Shown here in pieces: positions 33,128 through 42,528 of a stretch of 64,000 nucleotides of DNA. A program made the translations under genes and the position numbers. The notes under the pieces were generated by a model. It worked only from the letters and a program-made list of their open reading frames with translations, made no database searches and had not been told where the DNA came from. The stretch is from the NCBI GenBank assembly GCA_025153445.1, contig JANZNS010000007.1, positions 62,001 through 126,000 on the forward strand, read 5' to 3'. Positions within the stretch are counted from its first letter, which is position 1. The number at the start of each line of letters is the position of its first letter. The DNA is from Marinobacter sp. BGYM27 (GTDB lineage: Bacteria; Pseudomonadota; Gammaproteobacteria; Pseudomonadales; Oleiphilaceae).

Positions 33128-33306
33128 AAACCATCGTCCTGGGAGCAGTGAGTGCGGCAAAGACATTAACGAGTTAACGGCAATGGCTCAACAATATTCA
33201 ACACAGGTTTAATCACCAAAAGGGCCATCGGAGACATAGGCCTTCGTTCATCCAGCGCTGCGCTCAGGTAGCCGTTTCGTTCAGGGGTCTATCAGGAGGG
33301 CACGGA

Positions 33307-33654
33307 TCAATGCTGCAAAATATTGATCAGCTTCCCGAAAGGATCACGGACGTAGAATCGGCGGACACCCCAGGGTTCGCTTACAGGCCCGTACTCGATG
33401 GGCACCTTGGCATCCTTGAACCTTGCCAGCGCGGTATCCAGGTCATCCACCTCGATGGACAAATCGGGCACCGCAGTGCCTGAGCCCCCTTCCACGCCAA
33501 AGCTCACCTGAACCGTCATCTTTTCACTTGAACCGTAACTCTGAAACCAACCATGATCCATCAGTAGCTCAAGACCCAGAATGTCCCCATAAAAGGCGGC
33601 GGCCTGCTTGAGATCTGATGTCGCGGTATTGGCCATAATCCGTGTTACTTTCAT
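33307..33654 (-). CDS. VOC-family (glyoxalase/bleomycin-resistance-like) protein
   Basis: 115 residues. ATG 33654 follows a strong AGGTGG site and is preferred to GTG 33666. A single VOC module pair: DLKQAAAFYGDILGLELLMDHG and ALARFKDAKVPIEYGPVSEPWGVRRFYVRDPFGKLINIL. The C-terminal Pro-Trp-Gly and DPFGKLI patterns are typical. Members include lyases, dioxygenases and resistance proteins; the substrate cannot be deduced. Transcribed separately from apbE. Confidence 0.85.
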   Translation of the reverse strand: MKVTRIMANTATSDLKQAAAFYGDILGLELLMDHGWFQSYGSSEKMTVQVSFGVEGGSGTAVPDLSIEVDDLDTALARFKDAKVPIEYGPVSEPWGVRRFYVRDPFGKLINILQH

Positions 33655-33735
33655 ATCCCACCTCACGTTCTGCCGTATGCTCTGGTGAGACTATAGAAAA
33701 CAATCTGACTGCCGGACAGCAGCGGCTGCGACCAT

Positions 33736-34221
33736 TCAAGCCCCCCCTTCAACGTGCTGACTGATCCACAAAGGCACCTCGCGTTTGGTCCACTTGGCGA
33801 ACCCCATTTTCTCACCAAGATAAAACTGTCGATAGGCCGATACCGGATCACCCACCTGCTTGTACTGGTCGGGCATCGCCTGAGCGAACGGGGTCAGGCC
33901 GAGGCGCTCGAACCTGAACTTGTCAATCTCAGACAGCACGGCGATAGATTTGTGATCACCGGTCTTGTCGAACCGAAACCGGTACTCCGCATTCAGCGCC
34001 AAAGTGAGCTGAACCAACCACTCGAAGTTGTCATAGGAGGCTTCCACCCAAAGTACGCAGGGATGCTTGGCATGGGTGGATTTGTAGGGCGTACTGAAAC
34101 CCTTTTTGTTGAGCGCCGTACACAGTAACTGGACGCTCTCCAGGATCATCTTGATGGCATGCTGGTCACAGTGATACTCAGCACATTTGGTGATGTCGTC
34201 ATCCAGTACAAAGATATTCAT
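33736..34221 (-). CDS. Conserved hypothetical protein of phage type
   Basis: 161 residues. It begins MNIFVLDDDITKCAEYHCDQHAIKMILESVQLL and contains KSTHAKHPCVLWVEASYDNFEWL. I recognise this as a conserved family met mainly in phages and scattered bacterial genomes, without known function. The His/Cys-containing N-terminus (EYHCDQH) and the THAKHPC segment could bind metal; that is a guess. No other phage gene is nearby, so this is probably a stranded accessory gene. Confidence 0.7.
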   Translation of the reverse strand: MNIFVLDDDITKCAEYHCDQHAIKMILESVQLLCTALNKKGFSTPYKSTHAKHPCVLWVEASYDNFEWLVQLTLALNAEYRFRFDKTGDHKSIAVLSEIDKFRFERLGLTPFAQAMPDQYKQVGDPVSAYRQFYLGEKMGFAKWTKREVPLWISQHVEGGA

Positions 34222-34411
34222 GCTTTAACTCAGGCGCAGAGAGATGGATTAAATCGATAACTCCCCTCTTATACGCTTGCCTGCGATTGCAGATCGCACT
34301 GTTGAGAAATCAGGGTTGAATGGTTCCAGAAGAGGCCTGCAGCGGGAGGGAAAGATTTCAACTTCGAAGCAGTAACAGGGCGATCGACGGGACACCGAAA
34401 GTTCACGACGA

Positions 34412-34693
34412 CTATTTGCGAGGCGATCCGCTCGACCCAACTATCAGCGAATGCACCTGAACCAGCGCACTGCTGATACCCAGCACTATCCCCAGAAATA
34501 TGGCGATCGCCAGAGGGGAGGTAAGATATTGCAGGGAGTAACCGGTGCCACCGTCACAACCCTGCATCAGCCCAAGCCAGCGTCCACCGGCACTCAGGCA
34601 CGCTTCTTGAACAGAAGAGCGAATAAACCAGACAAGCCCCATAAAGGAAATCAACGCTGAAATCGCGAGGCTAAGAAGCCACTTTTTCATCAT
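34412..34693 (-). CDS. Small hypothetical membrane protein
   Basis: 93 residues with two hydrophobic segments (about 4-24 and 58-80). Between them lies EACLSAGGRWLGLMQGCDGG with two cysteines that could pair in the periplasm. No family recognised. An AGGCGGTGG stretch precedes the ATG codons at 34693 and 34690, either of which may be used. Stand-alone gene. Confidence 0.5.
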   Translation of the reverse strand: MMKKWLLSLAISALISFMGLVWFIRSSVQEACLSAGGRWLGLMQGCDGGTGYSLQYLTSPLAIAIFLGIVLGISSALVQVHSLIVGSSGSPRK

Positions 34694-34771
34694 ATCCACC
34701 GCCTGCCCTGGCGTCCCTTGAATGGCCCCTATTGCACGCCAGAAACAGTAAAACAGACTTCAGGACGGGCG

Positions 34772-35035
34772 TTATCCGGCGTCTGGCGCCGAACCCGGCT
34801 CCTCGGCCTTTTTGACGCGAATTTTATTGTTGCCAATCATTTTGTCATTCAGGTTCTTGATCGCAGCTTTTGCTTCGCCTGCCTTTGGCATCTCAACAAA
34901 CCCGAAGCCTTTTGAAGTACCGCTGTCTCGATCCATGACCAGATCGCATGACTGAACCGCACCGAACGCCTGAAACAGACTTTTCAGTTCGTCTTCTGTA
35001 GTCGATCGATCCAGGTTCCGTATTAATAATTTCAT
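34772..35035 (-). CDS. RNA-recognition-motif (RRM) protein
   Basis: 87 residues, one RRM. RNP2 is LLIRNL at the N-terminus, RNP1 is KGFGFVEM in the middle; the pattern STTEDELKSLFQAFGAV fits helix 1. ATG 35035 (MKLLIRNLDRS) is taken because the longer frame adds unrelated residues. Small RRM proteins of this kind are common in marine gammaproteobacteria and cyanobacteria and bind single-stranded RNA, in some cases linked to cold adaptation. The target is unknown. Confidence 0.9.
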   Translation of the reverse strand: MKLLIRNLDRSTTEDELKSLFQAFGAVQSCDLVMDRDSGTSKGFGFVEMPKAGEAKAAIKNLNDKMIGNNKIRVKKAEEPGSAPDAG

Positions 35036-35237
35036 TGGTATTCCTAGCGGTGTGCTTATCAACAATAAGCGTGGGTTTATTTCGATGATGCCAATGTAAC
35101 AGAGCACTCTTCGACAAATCCGTCTTCGACACTATTCAACGGAGAGCGAGCATTCACCGCTGTGGCTCCTGTAATGTGAGACATACCCAACAAGAACACC
35201 ACCTGCTTTTTACTTCTGAGCGTCAAATCAAAACCTG

Positions 35238-35555
35238 TCAGATGCCATAAGCCCGTTCAACCCTCGCGACCCGGACCCTGAAATCGGCATACCAGACGTT
35301 ATGGCCCAGGCGCTGGGCGTCAAGATGTTCAGCGTTTTGCTTCCAGTTCTTGATCGCTTCTTCGCTCGCCCAATACGAAACTGTGATTCCCACTTCCTCC
35401 CGCGCGGATTCAATACCCAGAAAGCCTTCCTGTTGGGCAGCCAACTCAAGCATCCTGTCAGCCATGGCGCCGTAACCTCGATCACCTTCTGTGCGAACAG
35501 AGCTGAAAATCACAGCGAAGTATGGTGGCTCCGGAGTTTCCGCGATCCCCGACAT
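35238..35555 (-). CDS. Antibiotic-biosynthesis-monooxygenase (ABM) domain protein
   Basis: 105 residues. The ABM fold pattern is visible: FAVIFSSVRTEGDRGYGAMADRMLELAAQQEGFLGIES, then ITVSYWASEEAIKNWKQNAEH and a C-terminal strand FRVRVARVERAYG. Such small dimeric proteins often act on quinones or heme, or are of unknown function. Single gene. Confidence 0.88.
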   Translation of the reverse strand: MSGIAETPEPPYFAVIFSSVRTEGDRGYGAMADRMLELAAQQEGFLGIESAREEVGITVSYWASEEAIKNWKQNAEHLDAQRLGHNVWYADFRVRVARVERAYGI

Positions 35556-35612
35556 GACAACCTCCTGGCAATATTCTCGACAAAGCCCGGCTAAGCGCCC
35601 GCTCCCATTTCA

Positions 35613-35990
35613 TCAATTGGCTGATGGCAGATTTCCCCCGAGCATGTTCTCGACCACCGCCGCGTTATAGAAGGCTTCAACCGTCTGGATCTTGTCGTCG
35701 CGAACACGAAACCAGACCGCCAGCCGCACATCGCCGATCGGCTCAAAGTTGGTCCGGTAATCCAGAACCGCAAACACGTGCTCACCGTCTGCGCTGAGCT
35801 GGCGGAGGATCAGGTCTTTCTGGATCGCGGCCATACCAAACTGGTATGACATCATGTCGTCGGGGCTGAGGAAACGCATATTCGGCCCCACATATTCAAA
35901 CCCCTCCGCAACCAGCAAGGTCTTTGCCTCATCAAAACGCTGGGCATGGATATCAGCAATAAATTGCGCCACGGTATCTTTTGGCTGCAT
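35613..35990 (-). CDS. NTF2/SnoaL-like protein
   Basis: 125 residues from ATG 35990 (MQPKDTVAQFIADIHAQRFDEAK). An alpha/beta cone fold typical of SnoaL/NTF2-like proteins: N-terminal helices, then FAVLDYRTNFEPIGDVRLAVWFRVRDDKIQTVEAFY. The same fold serves isomerases and dehydratases as well as binding proteins; the role here is unknown. Confidence 0.78.
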   Translation of the reverse strand: MQPKDTVAQFIADIHAQRFDEAKTLLVAEGFEYVGPNMRFLSPDDMMSYQFGMAAIQKDLILRQLSADGEHVFAVLDYRTNFEPIGDVRLAVWFRVRDDKIQTVEAFYNAAVVENMLGGNLPSAN

Positions 35991-36257
35991 GAATAAACTC
36001 CACTTCCTGACTAAGGGGATAATTTTAAAAACCAAGTTCGCGTATATGCCAAGAACATTCGCGGCTTTACTCTACCGGTATACCAACACCGGGAGCAGTG
36101 ACAAATCAGATTGTTAACACTATACCCTAACACCCGGGCAGGTCGCGCCGGAGCCCATCGGTAGTATCTTGTGTAACGTCCATATTCAGCAACGACCTGT
36201 GCGTAGCGAAACTGAGGAAAACCAGCCACTCTGCAGCCGATAGCTTTGCTACGCAAA

Positions 36258-36917
36258 CTAAGGTGCGTTTCGCTCAGATGGATGAGTCCTGAAGTCTCTG
36301 ACCAACTCGTGAGGATCAACCTGCGCTCGCTGCTCCCTCGCTGCCTGCGCCCACCAGACCAGTTGATTGAGTGTCCGGCCAAAATAGTCAAACCAGGCGT
36401 CTTGATCCTCCCCGGCCTGCGGATTTCCATTCGCTTCAAAGACTTCTTGTGCCTTAGGCACGTGTATCATCGCGGAAACCGGCAAACAGCCCAACTCTGA
36501 GAGAAACGCACGCATCGCGACCGCCGCACGCATACCGCCCCACTGACCGGCTGAATATGTGACGATCGCGCTCGGCTTATAGGAAAACAAAGAACTGCCA
36601 AAGTGGTTCAGCAGGTTAGCAAGTGCCGGACTCATTGAATGGTTATATTCGGGGCTTACCATCACAAATCCATCGGCATTCTCTATTTTCTCTGCCAAAT
36701 GGTTGAGCTCAGAAGGTGCTTTACTTTTCGGATAGGCAAAGTGCGGCTTAAAAACGGCTTCAAGAGGATAATCTAAAGCATCGATCAGCTCTATTTCATG
36801 CTCTTCATACCGGCTTTGCAGGCAGGCAAGGATCGATTCTACTACTCTAACACCCAGGCGGGCCGGCTTCGGCGGTGTGCTATCGCGCACCGTGCCCAAA
36901 AAAACCAGGAATTTCAT
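36258..36917 (-). CDS. NADPH-dependent FMN reductase family protein
   Basis: 219 residues; ATG 36917 has GGAG six bases upstream. A flavodoxin-like fold with FMN-loop GTVRDSTPPKPARLG near the N-terminus and VSPEYNHSMSPALANLLNHF in the middle, typical of NADPH-dependent FMN/quinone reductases. SAGQWGGMRAAVAMRAFLSELG also fits. It may reduce free flavin, quinones or chromate; unspecified. Confidence 0.87.
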   Translation of the reverse strand: MKFLVFLGTVRDSTPPKPARLGVRVVESILACLQSRYEEHEIELIDALDYPLEAVFKPHFAYPKSKAPSELNHLAEKIENADGFVMVSPEYNHSMSPALANLLNHFGSSLFSYKPSAIVTYSAGQWGGMRAAVAMRAFLSELGCLPVSAMIHVPKAQEVFEANGNPQAGEDQDAWFDYFGRTLNQLVWWAQAAREQRAQVDPHELVRDFRTHPSERNAP

Positions 36918-37243
36918 ATCAAACTCCATCTGATATTAGCTTTGGTACATAACGTCTGGCCAAGCACCGCCATCAAGGTTCCACGACTACATGGCGAATA
37001 AAGTCCTTTAAACGGCCCGAGACCCAAGCGTGCAAACAGCCTTTCACGAGCCGGCTTGTTGGAAATGGATAACGAATGCACGCCCAAAGACACACCTGAC
37101 CTACGACCAGCAGTGCCATGATCTCTCTTCTGTTTTAAAGGCAGCTTAGATCAGGCGTGGCACAACATAAAGAATAAGGCGGAAGGGCGGGAATGTGCGG
37201 AAAATAACCGGAGTCGACTCTTAAGACGGCTCCGGTGGGGATA
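36918..37243. other. Intergenic region without a visible gene
   Basis: 326 bases between the FMN reductase start and the YebC-family stop codon. No open frame with coding character. It contains the terminator of the YebC-family gene (37207-37237) and should hold the promoter of the FMN reductase. Nothing else identified. Confidence 0.5.
37200..37237 (-). terminator. Terminator of the YebC-family gene
   Basis: On the minus strand ACCGGAGCC and GACTCCGGT pair (7-bp core, imperfect inner part) and are followed by TATTTTCC. It begins 7 bases after the stop codon at 37244. Confidence 0.65.
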
Positions 37244-37966
37244 TCAGGCTTCGACTTCTGCGTTGTGATAGACGTTCTGTACGTCGTCCAGATCGTTGAG
37301 CATGTCGATAAACTTGTCGAACATTTCCACGTCTTCACCGCTGACCGTGGTGTAGGTCTGTGGGATGAACTGGATTTCGTCGACATCAAAGTCGATATCG
37401 GGGATGGCATCGGTAAGCGCCTGACGGGCTTTGGCATATTCGGTATTGGGTGCGAATACGGTGATTTTACCGTCTTCGTTCTCGATATCAGTGACATCGA
37501 CATCAGCCATCATCAGGGCTTCAAGTGTGGCTTCTTCGTCGTCGCCGGCGAACACAAAGATCGCGCAGTGATCGAACATGTGGCTGACGCTACCCGGTGT
37601 GCCGATTTTGCACTTGGTCTTGGTGAAGCACAGACGGACATCACCGAACGTGCGGTTCGGGTTGTCTGTCAGGCAATCCACGATGACCATGCAGTTGCCC
37701 GGGCCGAAACCTTCATAGCGTGCGGGGGAGAAATCCTCACCACCGGCACCCTTGGCCTTTTCGATGGCCTTTTCGATGACGTGGGTTGGTACCTGGTCTT
37801 TCTTGGCGCGGTCAATCAGACTGCGCAGCGACAGGTTGCCATCCGGATCTGGCCCGCCCTGCTTGGCGCACACATAAATCTCACGACCGTATTTACTGTA
37901 AACCTTGGTCTTGGCGTTGGCCGTTTTGGCCATGGAATCTTTGCGGTTTTGGTAGGCTCTGCCCAT
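37244..37966 (-). CDS. YebC/PmpR-family (YeeN-type) protein
   Basis: 240 residues from ATG 37966 ([21 protein letters not shown]), the standard start. Family motifs: [62 protein letters not shown] and the C-terminal [12 protein letters not shown]. This N-terminus is that of the YeeN-like branch rather than classical YebC (MAGHSKW). Members are described as DNA-binding regulators or, for the related TACO1/YebC group, as translation factors that relieve ribosome stalling. Single gene with its own terminator. Confidence 0.92.
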   Translation of the reverse strand: MGRAYQNRKDSMAKTANAKTKVYSKYGREIYVCAKQGGPDPDGNLSLRSLIDRAKKDQVPTHVIEKAIEKAKGAGGEDFSPARYEGFGPGNCMVIVDCLTDNPNRTFGDVRLCFTKTKCKIGTPGSVSHMFDHCAIFVFAGDDEEATLEALMMADVDVTDIENEDGKITVFAPNTEYAKARQALTDAIPDIDFDVDEIQFIPQTYTTVSGEDVEMFDKFIDMLNDLDDVQNVYHNAEVEA

Positions 37967-38037
37967 CACCCTGCCCCGTTGTTTTTCAATAAGAGGGCGA
38001 ATATTACACGCAGACGCGGGGGCATATCCATGCCCTG

Positions 38038-39222
38038 TCATGTCCTTGTGCGTGAACCCTCTCGAAATGCCTGTAATAGCAGCCTTGCAGCGACGCCAAT
38101 AACGATACCCCAAAATGCCGAACCAATGCCAAATAGGCTCAGACCGGAGACCGTGACAAGAAATGTGATCAATGCCGCTTCCCGCTCATCCGGCTCAGCC
38201 AGCGCCGCATGCAGGCTGTTGCCGATTGTTCCCAGCAGTGCCAGACCTGCCAATGCCACTACAAAAGCTTTGGGGAATGCGGCAAACAATGCCACCACCG
38301 TTGCGCCAAACAACCCCACCAGAATATACACACCCCCGGCACAGACCGCCGCCAGATAACGGGTGCGGCGGTTTTCGCCTGCTTCGTCGCCCATGCAGAT
38401 GGCCGCAGTTATCGCCGCCAGATTAAAAGCAAAACCGCCGAATGGCGCCAGTATCAGCGTGGTCAGGCCGGTCGCGGTTAGCACCGGCGATAAGGGCGTG
38501 CGATAGCCATTGGCTCGCATTACGGCCAGTCCCGGCACGTTTTGGGAGGTCATGGTCACAATAAACAACGGCAGGCCAACGCTGATCAGAACCGGCCAGG
38601 AAAATGCCGGCGTCACCCAGACAGGCTCAGCCAGTTTCAATGCAACACCGCCCCAATGGAGCTGCCCCTGAATTGCTGCCAGTGCGACACCCACCACCAG
38701 CACCATCAGGATGGCATAGCGCGGCAGTAGTCGGCGGCAAAGCAGGTAGGTCATCAGCATGATACCCACCAGCAACAGGTTGCCCTGCAACGAGACAAAA
38801 GCATTCAGGCCGAATTCAAACAGAATGCCCGCAAGCATCGCCGCCGCCAGCGATTGCGGAATGTGATGGAGCATACGCTCAAACCAGCCGGTGTAGCCGG
38901 CAATCACGATGAGCACAGCAGAGAACACGAAGGCGCCCGTTGCCTCGGGCAAGGAGACACCAGCAAGGCTCGTGACCAGCAATGCGGCCCCGGGGGTCGA
39001 CCAGGCCGTGAGTACCGGCTCGCGATAGTAAAATGACAAACCGGCACTGGTGATGCCCATTCCCAACCCCAGCGCCCAGATCCACGAGCTGACCTGCTCA
39101 GGCGTTGCACCGGCGCTTTCAGCCGCCTGCAGAATAATCACCACTGAACTGGTGAAGCCCACCAACACCGCGACGAAGCCTGCAGTGACGTGGGAAAGCG
39201 ACAGTGACCGAAGCATGTTCAT
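38038..39222 (-). CDS. BenE-family benzoate/proton symporter-like transporter
   Basis: 394 residues from ATG 39222 ([26 protein letters not shown]). About twelve membrane helices, with the BenE hallmarks [31 protein letters not shown] at the start, [38 protein letters not shown] and a C-terminal hydrophobic block. BenE of Acinetobacter imports benzoate with protons; no benzoate catabolic gene is in the window, so the substrate is open. Divergent from the XRE-cupin regulator, 137 bases between starts. Confidence 0.9.
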   Translation of the reverse strand: MNMLRSLSLSHVTAGFVAVLVGFTSSVVIILQAAESAGATPEQVSSWIWALGLGMGITSAGLSFYYREPVLTAWSTPGAALLVTSLAGVSLPEATGAFVFSAVLIVIAGYTGWFERMLHHIPQSLAAAMLAGILFEFGLNAFVSLQGNLLLVGIMLMTYLLCRRLLPRYAILMVLVVGVALAAIQGQLHWGGVALKLAEPVWVTPAFSWPVLISVGLPLFIVTMTSQNVPGLAVMRANGYRTPLSPVLTATGLTTLILAPFGGFAFNLAAITAAICMGDEAGENRRTRYLAAVCAGGVYILVGLFGATVVALFAAFPKAFVVALAGLALLGTIGNSLHAALAEPDEREAALITFLVTVSGLSLFGIGSAFWGIVIGVAARLLLQAFREGSRTRT

Positions 39223-39359
39223 GAATCGGATCTCTTGAGTTGGCTGGAAAGGCAAATGCGTGCGCTTTAACACACAGCGCAGTGAGGTTAGCATTTGTGC
39301 GTTATAGCGCTCAAGCGTTAAACTTGGCGCTAGCCCGCTAACCCAGGATCATCGCTTTC

Positions 39360-39929
39360 GTGGAAATTGGCACTCACCTCGCTTCAACCTTGAAGTCACT
39401 GCGCCAGCAAAGAGGCTGGAGCCTTGATCGTGCATCCGAAGCAACCGGTGTCAGCAAAGCCATGCTCGGACAGATCGAGCGCGGCGAATCCAGCCCTACG
39501 CTGGCTACGCTCTGGAAAATCGCCACTGGCTTTAATACCTCATTCTCGGGCTTGCTGACCGTCCCTGCATCAGGCCTGAAAGAGCCCCTTTTCGTCCTTG
39601 GCTCTCAACAGCAAGCAGACCTTCCCGATGAACAACTTCAGGTGCGACCGCTGTTTCCATTTGATGCCCGGTTCGGGTTTGAACTGATAGAGCTTACCCT
39701 GCCGCCTCATACCGAACATGCCTCGGAGCCTCATGAAGATGGTGTCGTCGAGCATGTTACCGTAACGGCAGGTACGCTCGAGGTACTGATCGACGGCCAC
39801 TGGCACCCACTCAACACGGGCGACGCCGTCCGGTTTGCTGCAGACGCAGCCCACGGCTACCGCAATGTCTGCGACGCACCGGCCACGTTTCACAACCTGA
39901 TCCACTACCCTGCCGGCACGCGGGCATAA
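39360..39929 (+). CDS. XRE-family regulator with cupin sensor domain
   Basis: 189 residues, GTG start. A helix-turn-helix at residues 5-60 (LKSLRQQRGWSLDRASEATGVSKAMLGQIERGESSPTLATLWKIA) is followed by a C-terminal cupin (ELTLPPHTEHASEPHEDGVVEHVTVTAGTLEV with metal-binding style His residues, DAVRFAADAAHGYRN). Such proteins regulate a neighbouring gene in response to a small ligand; the divergent BenE-type transporter is the obvious candidate target. The ligand is unknown. Confidence 0.92.
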   Translation: MEIGTHLASTLKSLRQQRGWSLDRASEATGVSKAMLGQIERGESSPTLATLWKIATGFNTSFSGLLTVPASGLKEPLFVLGSQQQADLPDEQLQVRPLFPFDARFGFELIELTLPPHTEHASEPHEDGVVEHVTVTAGTLEVLIDGHWHPLNTGDAVRFAADAAHGYRNVCDAPATFHNLIHYPAGTRA

Positions 39930-39965
39930 AGCGCGCCGTTGGCTGGGCAATCTGGATAAGCTATC

Positions 39966-41072
39966 GTGCAACACACCAAGCACACTCTGGCGCCGGACAC
40001 TGACTCTATGACCACACCACTGGGCATCATCGAAGGCTTCTACGGCCAACCCTGGTCCTGGCAGAACCGGGCCGACCTTGTATCTTTCCTTGCGCCTCAC
40101 GGCTACGGTTTTTATATCTACGCCCCCAAGGCTGATCCGTTCCTGAGGCGACGCTGGCAGGAACCACACCCGCAAGAGATGGCCGCAGGACTCAAAGCCT
40201 TTGCAGCACACTGCCGCCAGCTGGGCGTGCGTTTCGGGATCGGCCTCAGCCCCTATGAGCTGTATCACCACTTTGACGACGACGCCCGTATCGCACTGAA
40301 AGCCAAGCTCGCGTTTTTCGACGACATCGGTGTCCAGGATCTGGCTATTCTGTTTGATGACATGCGCGGCGACACGCCAGATCTGGCGGACAGGCAGATC
40401 GAGATCATGCACTGGATACAGGCCGAGTCAGGCGCTGAAAGGCTGATGGTCTGCCCCAGCTATTATTCGGATGATCCGGTACTGGATCGGGTATTCGGCG
40501 AGCGGCCTGCCGGTTATCTCGAAAAACTTGGCGCCGCCCTCAATGCCGACATCGATATATTCTGGACCGGTGAAGAAGTCTGCTCCCGTGAGATTTCGCC
40601 CGGTCACCTACGTAAAGTCGAAACCCTGCTGCATCGCAAGCCGCTATTATGGGATAACTACCCCGTGAACGACGGCCAGAGGATGTCGCAGCACCTTCAC
40701 CTGCGCGGCTTTACCGGACGCCCTGCTGCCATCGGCAATCATCTCAGCGGTCATGCAATCAACCCGGCACTGCAGCCTACGTTGACATGCATTCCCGCAC
40801 TGACGCTCACCGACAGTTACCTGCAAGGTGATGACTACTGCTATGCCGCGTCCTTTCGCCGCGCCGCCGAATCCGTGCTGGGGTCAGATCTGGCGGCACT
40901 GGTGGAGGCCGATATTATGGCCCTGCAGGATGTCGGACTTGATCAGTTGGAAAACCGTGAAGAACGGCTGCGCAGGCACTATACTGAAAGCCAGCACACC
41001 GGTGCCCGCGAAATCATGGCGTGGCTGGATGGCGACTACCGCATTACCGATGAGATCGTGCAGACCCAATAA
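39966..41072 (+). CDS. GH84-like beta-N-acetylglucosaminidase domain protein
   Basis: 368 residues (GTG 39966 with GGATAAG upstream; ATG 40008 is an alternative). The catalytic barrel starts GIIEGFYGQPWSWQNRADLVSFL and FYIYAPKADPFLRRRWQEP; the active-site pair is in LAILFDDMRGD (Asp-Asp, general acid and substrate stabiliser in GH84), followed by WTGEEVCSREIS and LLWDNYPVNDG. GH84 enzymes remove N-acetylglucosamine from glycoproteins or hyaluronan. No signal peptide is seen, so it should be cytoplasmic, which is unusual among bacterial members. Its substrate may be an internal GlcNAc conjugate or imported sugar. Confidence 0.85.
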   Translation: MQHTKHTLAPDTDSMTTPLGIIEGFYGQPWSWQNRADLVSFLAPHGYGFYIYAPKADPFLRRRWQEPHPQEMAAGLKAFAAHCRQLGVRFGIGLSPYELYHHFDDDARIALKAKLAFFDDIGVQDLAILFDDMRGDTPDLADRQIEIMHWIQAESGAERLMVCPSYYSDDPVLDRVFGERPAGYLEKLGAALNADIDIFWTGEEVCSREISPGHLRKVETLLHRKPLLWDNYPVNDGQRMSQHLHLRGFTGRPAAIGNHLSGHAINPALQPTLTCIPALTLTDSYLQGDDYCYAASFRRAAESVLGSDLAALVEADIMALQDVGLDQLENREERLRRHYTESQHTGAREIMAWLDGDYRITDEIVQTQ

Positions 41073-41108
41073 TCACCCTCATGGACATCGCGCTCAACGG
41101 AGACAAAT

Positions 41109-41393
41109 ATGGCGGCTTACCTGATCGGGCAGATCAAAGTGAACGATTCTGAGCGCTGGGGGCAATATGTGGAAGGCGTCGCGCTGTCTCTCAAGCCTTT
41201 CGCGGCGTCCATTGTGATGCGCGGAGAAAAGCACAGCATGCTGGCAGGCGAAAACCCGAAGGACCGGGTTGTAGTGGTCGAGTTCGACACGATGGAAACG
41301 CTGGAAAGCTGGTTTCATTCGGATGTCTATCAGGCTTTGATTCCCTTGCGGGACAGCGCCGCCGACGTGATCATCACAACCTATACAGCCTGA
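41109..41393 (+). CDS. DUF1330 family protein
   Basis: 94 residues, complete for DUF1330: AAYLIGQIKVNDSERWGQYVEG at the start, RVVVVEFDTMETLESWFHSDVYQALIPLRDSAAD at the end. A dimeric ferredoxin-like fold; function unknown. It follows the GH84 gene by 36 bases and a strong bidirectional terminator follows it. Confidence 0.9.
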   Translation: MAAYLIGQIKVNDSERWGQYVEGVALSLKPFAASIVMRGEKHSMLAGENPKDRVVVVEFDTMETLESWFHSDVYQALIPLRDSAADVIITTYTA

Positions 41394-41425
41394 CGTCGAG
41401 GCGGCACACGGCGGATTACAGGCAC

Positions 41426-41453
41426 AAAAAAAGCGGGCAAGGCCCGCTTTTTT
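41426..41453. terminator. Bidirectional rho-independent terminator
   Basis: A GCGGGC/GCCCGC stem with a 3-base loop is flanked by runs of A on the left and T on the right, so it can end transcription in both directions. It separates the DUF1330 gene from the convergent crp/vfr gene. Confidence 0.93.
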
Positions 41454-41471
41454 ACTGATGAGTACAACGTG

Positions 41472-42113
41472 CTAACGCGTGCCGTAGACCACCATGGTTT
41501 TGCCTTTTACCTGCACCAGACCCTGTTCTTCCAGGGTCTTCAAAACGCGCCCTACCATCTCGCGGGAACAGCCGACGATGCGCCCGATTTCCTGGCGGGT
41601 GATTTTGATCTGCATGCCATCCGGATGCGTCATTGCATCCGGTTCCTTGCAGAGGTCCAGCAACGTGCGGGCGACTCGGCCCGTCACGTCGAGGAAAGCG
41701 AGGTCCCCTACCTTGCGGGTAGTCTGACGCAAACGTGTCGCCATCTGCTCGCCGATAAAATACAGCACCCTTGGGTCCTGCTGGGCAATTTCACGGAACT
41801 TGGTGTAGCTGATCTCCGCCACTTCGCATTCGCTCTTGGCTTTCACCCAGGCGCTGCGAGAATCCATGTTGTCGAAAAGCCCCATCTCGCCGAAGAAGTC
41901 GCCCGCGTTCAGGTACGCCATAATCATTTCGCGGCCGTCGTCGTCTTCAATGATGACAGTGACGGAACCCTTGACGATGTAGAACAGTGAGTCGCTCTTG
42001 TCGCCCGCATAAATAATGGTGCTCTTTGCGGGATAGCGCCTGCGATGGCACTGAGACAGGAAATAATCGAGGTGTTTGGTTTTGTGTTCAACCGGTCTGA
42101 TAATGGTTGCCAT
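41472..42113 (-). CDS. vfr: CRP/Vfr-family cAMP-dependent regulator
   Basis: 213 residues from ATG 42113 ([19 protein letters not shown]). The cAMP-binding domain has the phosphate cassette [29 protein letters not shown] with the Arg-Ser-Ala-type contact; the C-terminal helix-turn-helix is [30 protein letters not shown] with the Arg-Glu-x-x-Gly-Arg contact residues for GTGA. The gene order with osmC and speD matches the Pseudomonas vfr locus, which supports the name. Candidate target in this window: the palindrome 14000-14019. Confidence 0.93.
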   Translation of the reverse strand: MATIIRPVEHKTKHLDYFLSQCHRRRYPAKSTIIYAGDKSDSLFYIVKGSVTVIIEDDDGREMIMAYLNAGDFFGEMGLFDNMDSRSAWVKAKSECEVAEISYTKFREIAQQDPRVLYFIGEQMATRLRQTTRKVGDLAFLDVTGRVARTLLDLCKEPDAMTHPDGMQIKITRQEIGRIVGCSREMVGRVLKTLEEQGLVQVKGKTMVVYGTR

Positions 42114-42528
42114 AATGCGTGTTGTGCCTCCTTCAACGGCTAATCCCGGTGCTTTTTGTAATCGCCCAGCTTCCATGTGAGCACTTGTTTTTTGTCTGTC
42201 TGTCGTCTGATGTCGATACAATGTCTGTCTGTTATCGCCCCGTCGGCCTAAAGTCCCCCTTGGCGGGTTTTGCTCACCTGCCAATCCAGCCGAGATACGG
42301 ATTACCACTTATATCAGGAAGGTCGCAGGGCAGCAACGCCGGTGCACGCCCACAGTTAACCGCGCGATGCGCCCGAAAGCTGGCACGGCGTCTTCATCAG
42401 CTGCGGCATTATAGTACAAATGTACCGGATTATCCCCAGTCACCAGCAGCCTGCTCCCACGCCAGGCTGAGCGGGCTGTGTTAGCATTCGGCCTTTGATA
42501 TCCGCAAATACACGGCAGGAGACGCTTC
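42114..42528. promoter_or_regulatory. Divergent crp/osmC intergenic region
   Basis: 415 bases with no convincing gene. It must hold the promoters of crp/vfr and osmC. One small palindrome, GTACAAATGTAC at 42415-42426, lies upstream of osmC; no clear CRP autoregulatory site was found. I cannot exclude a small RNA. Confidence 0.45.
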
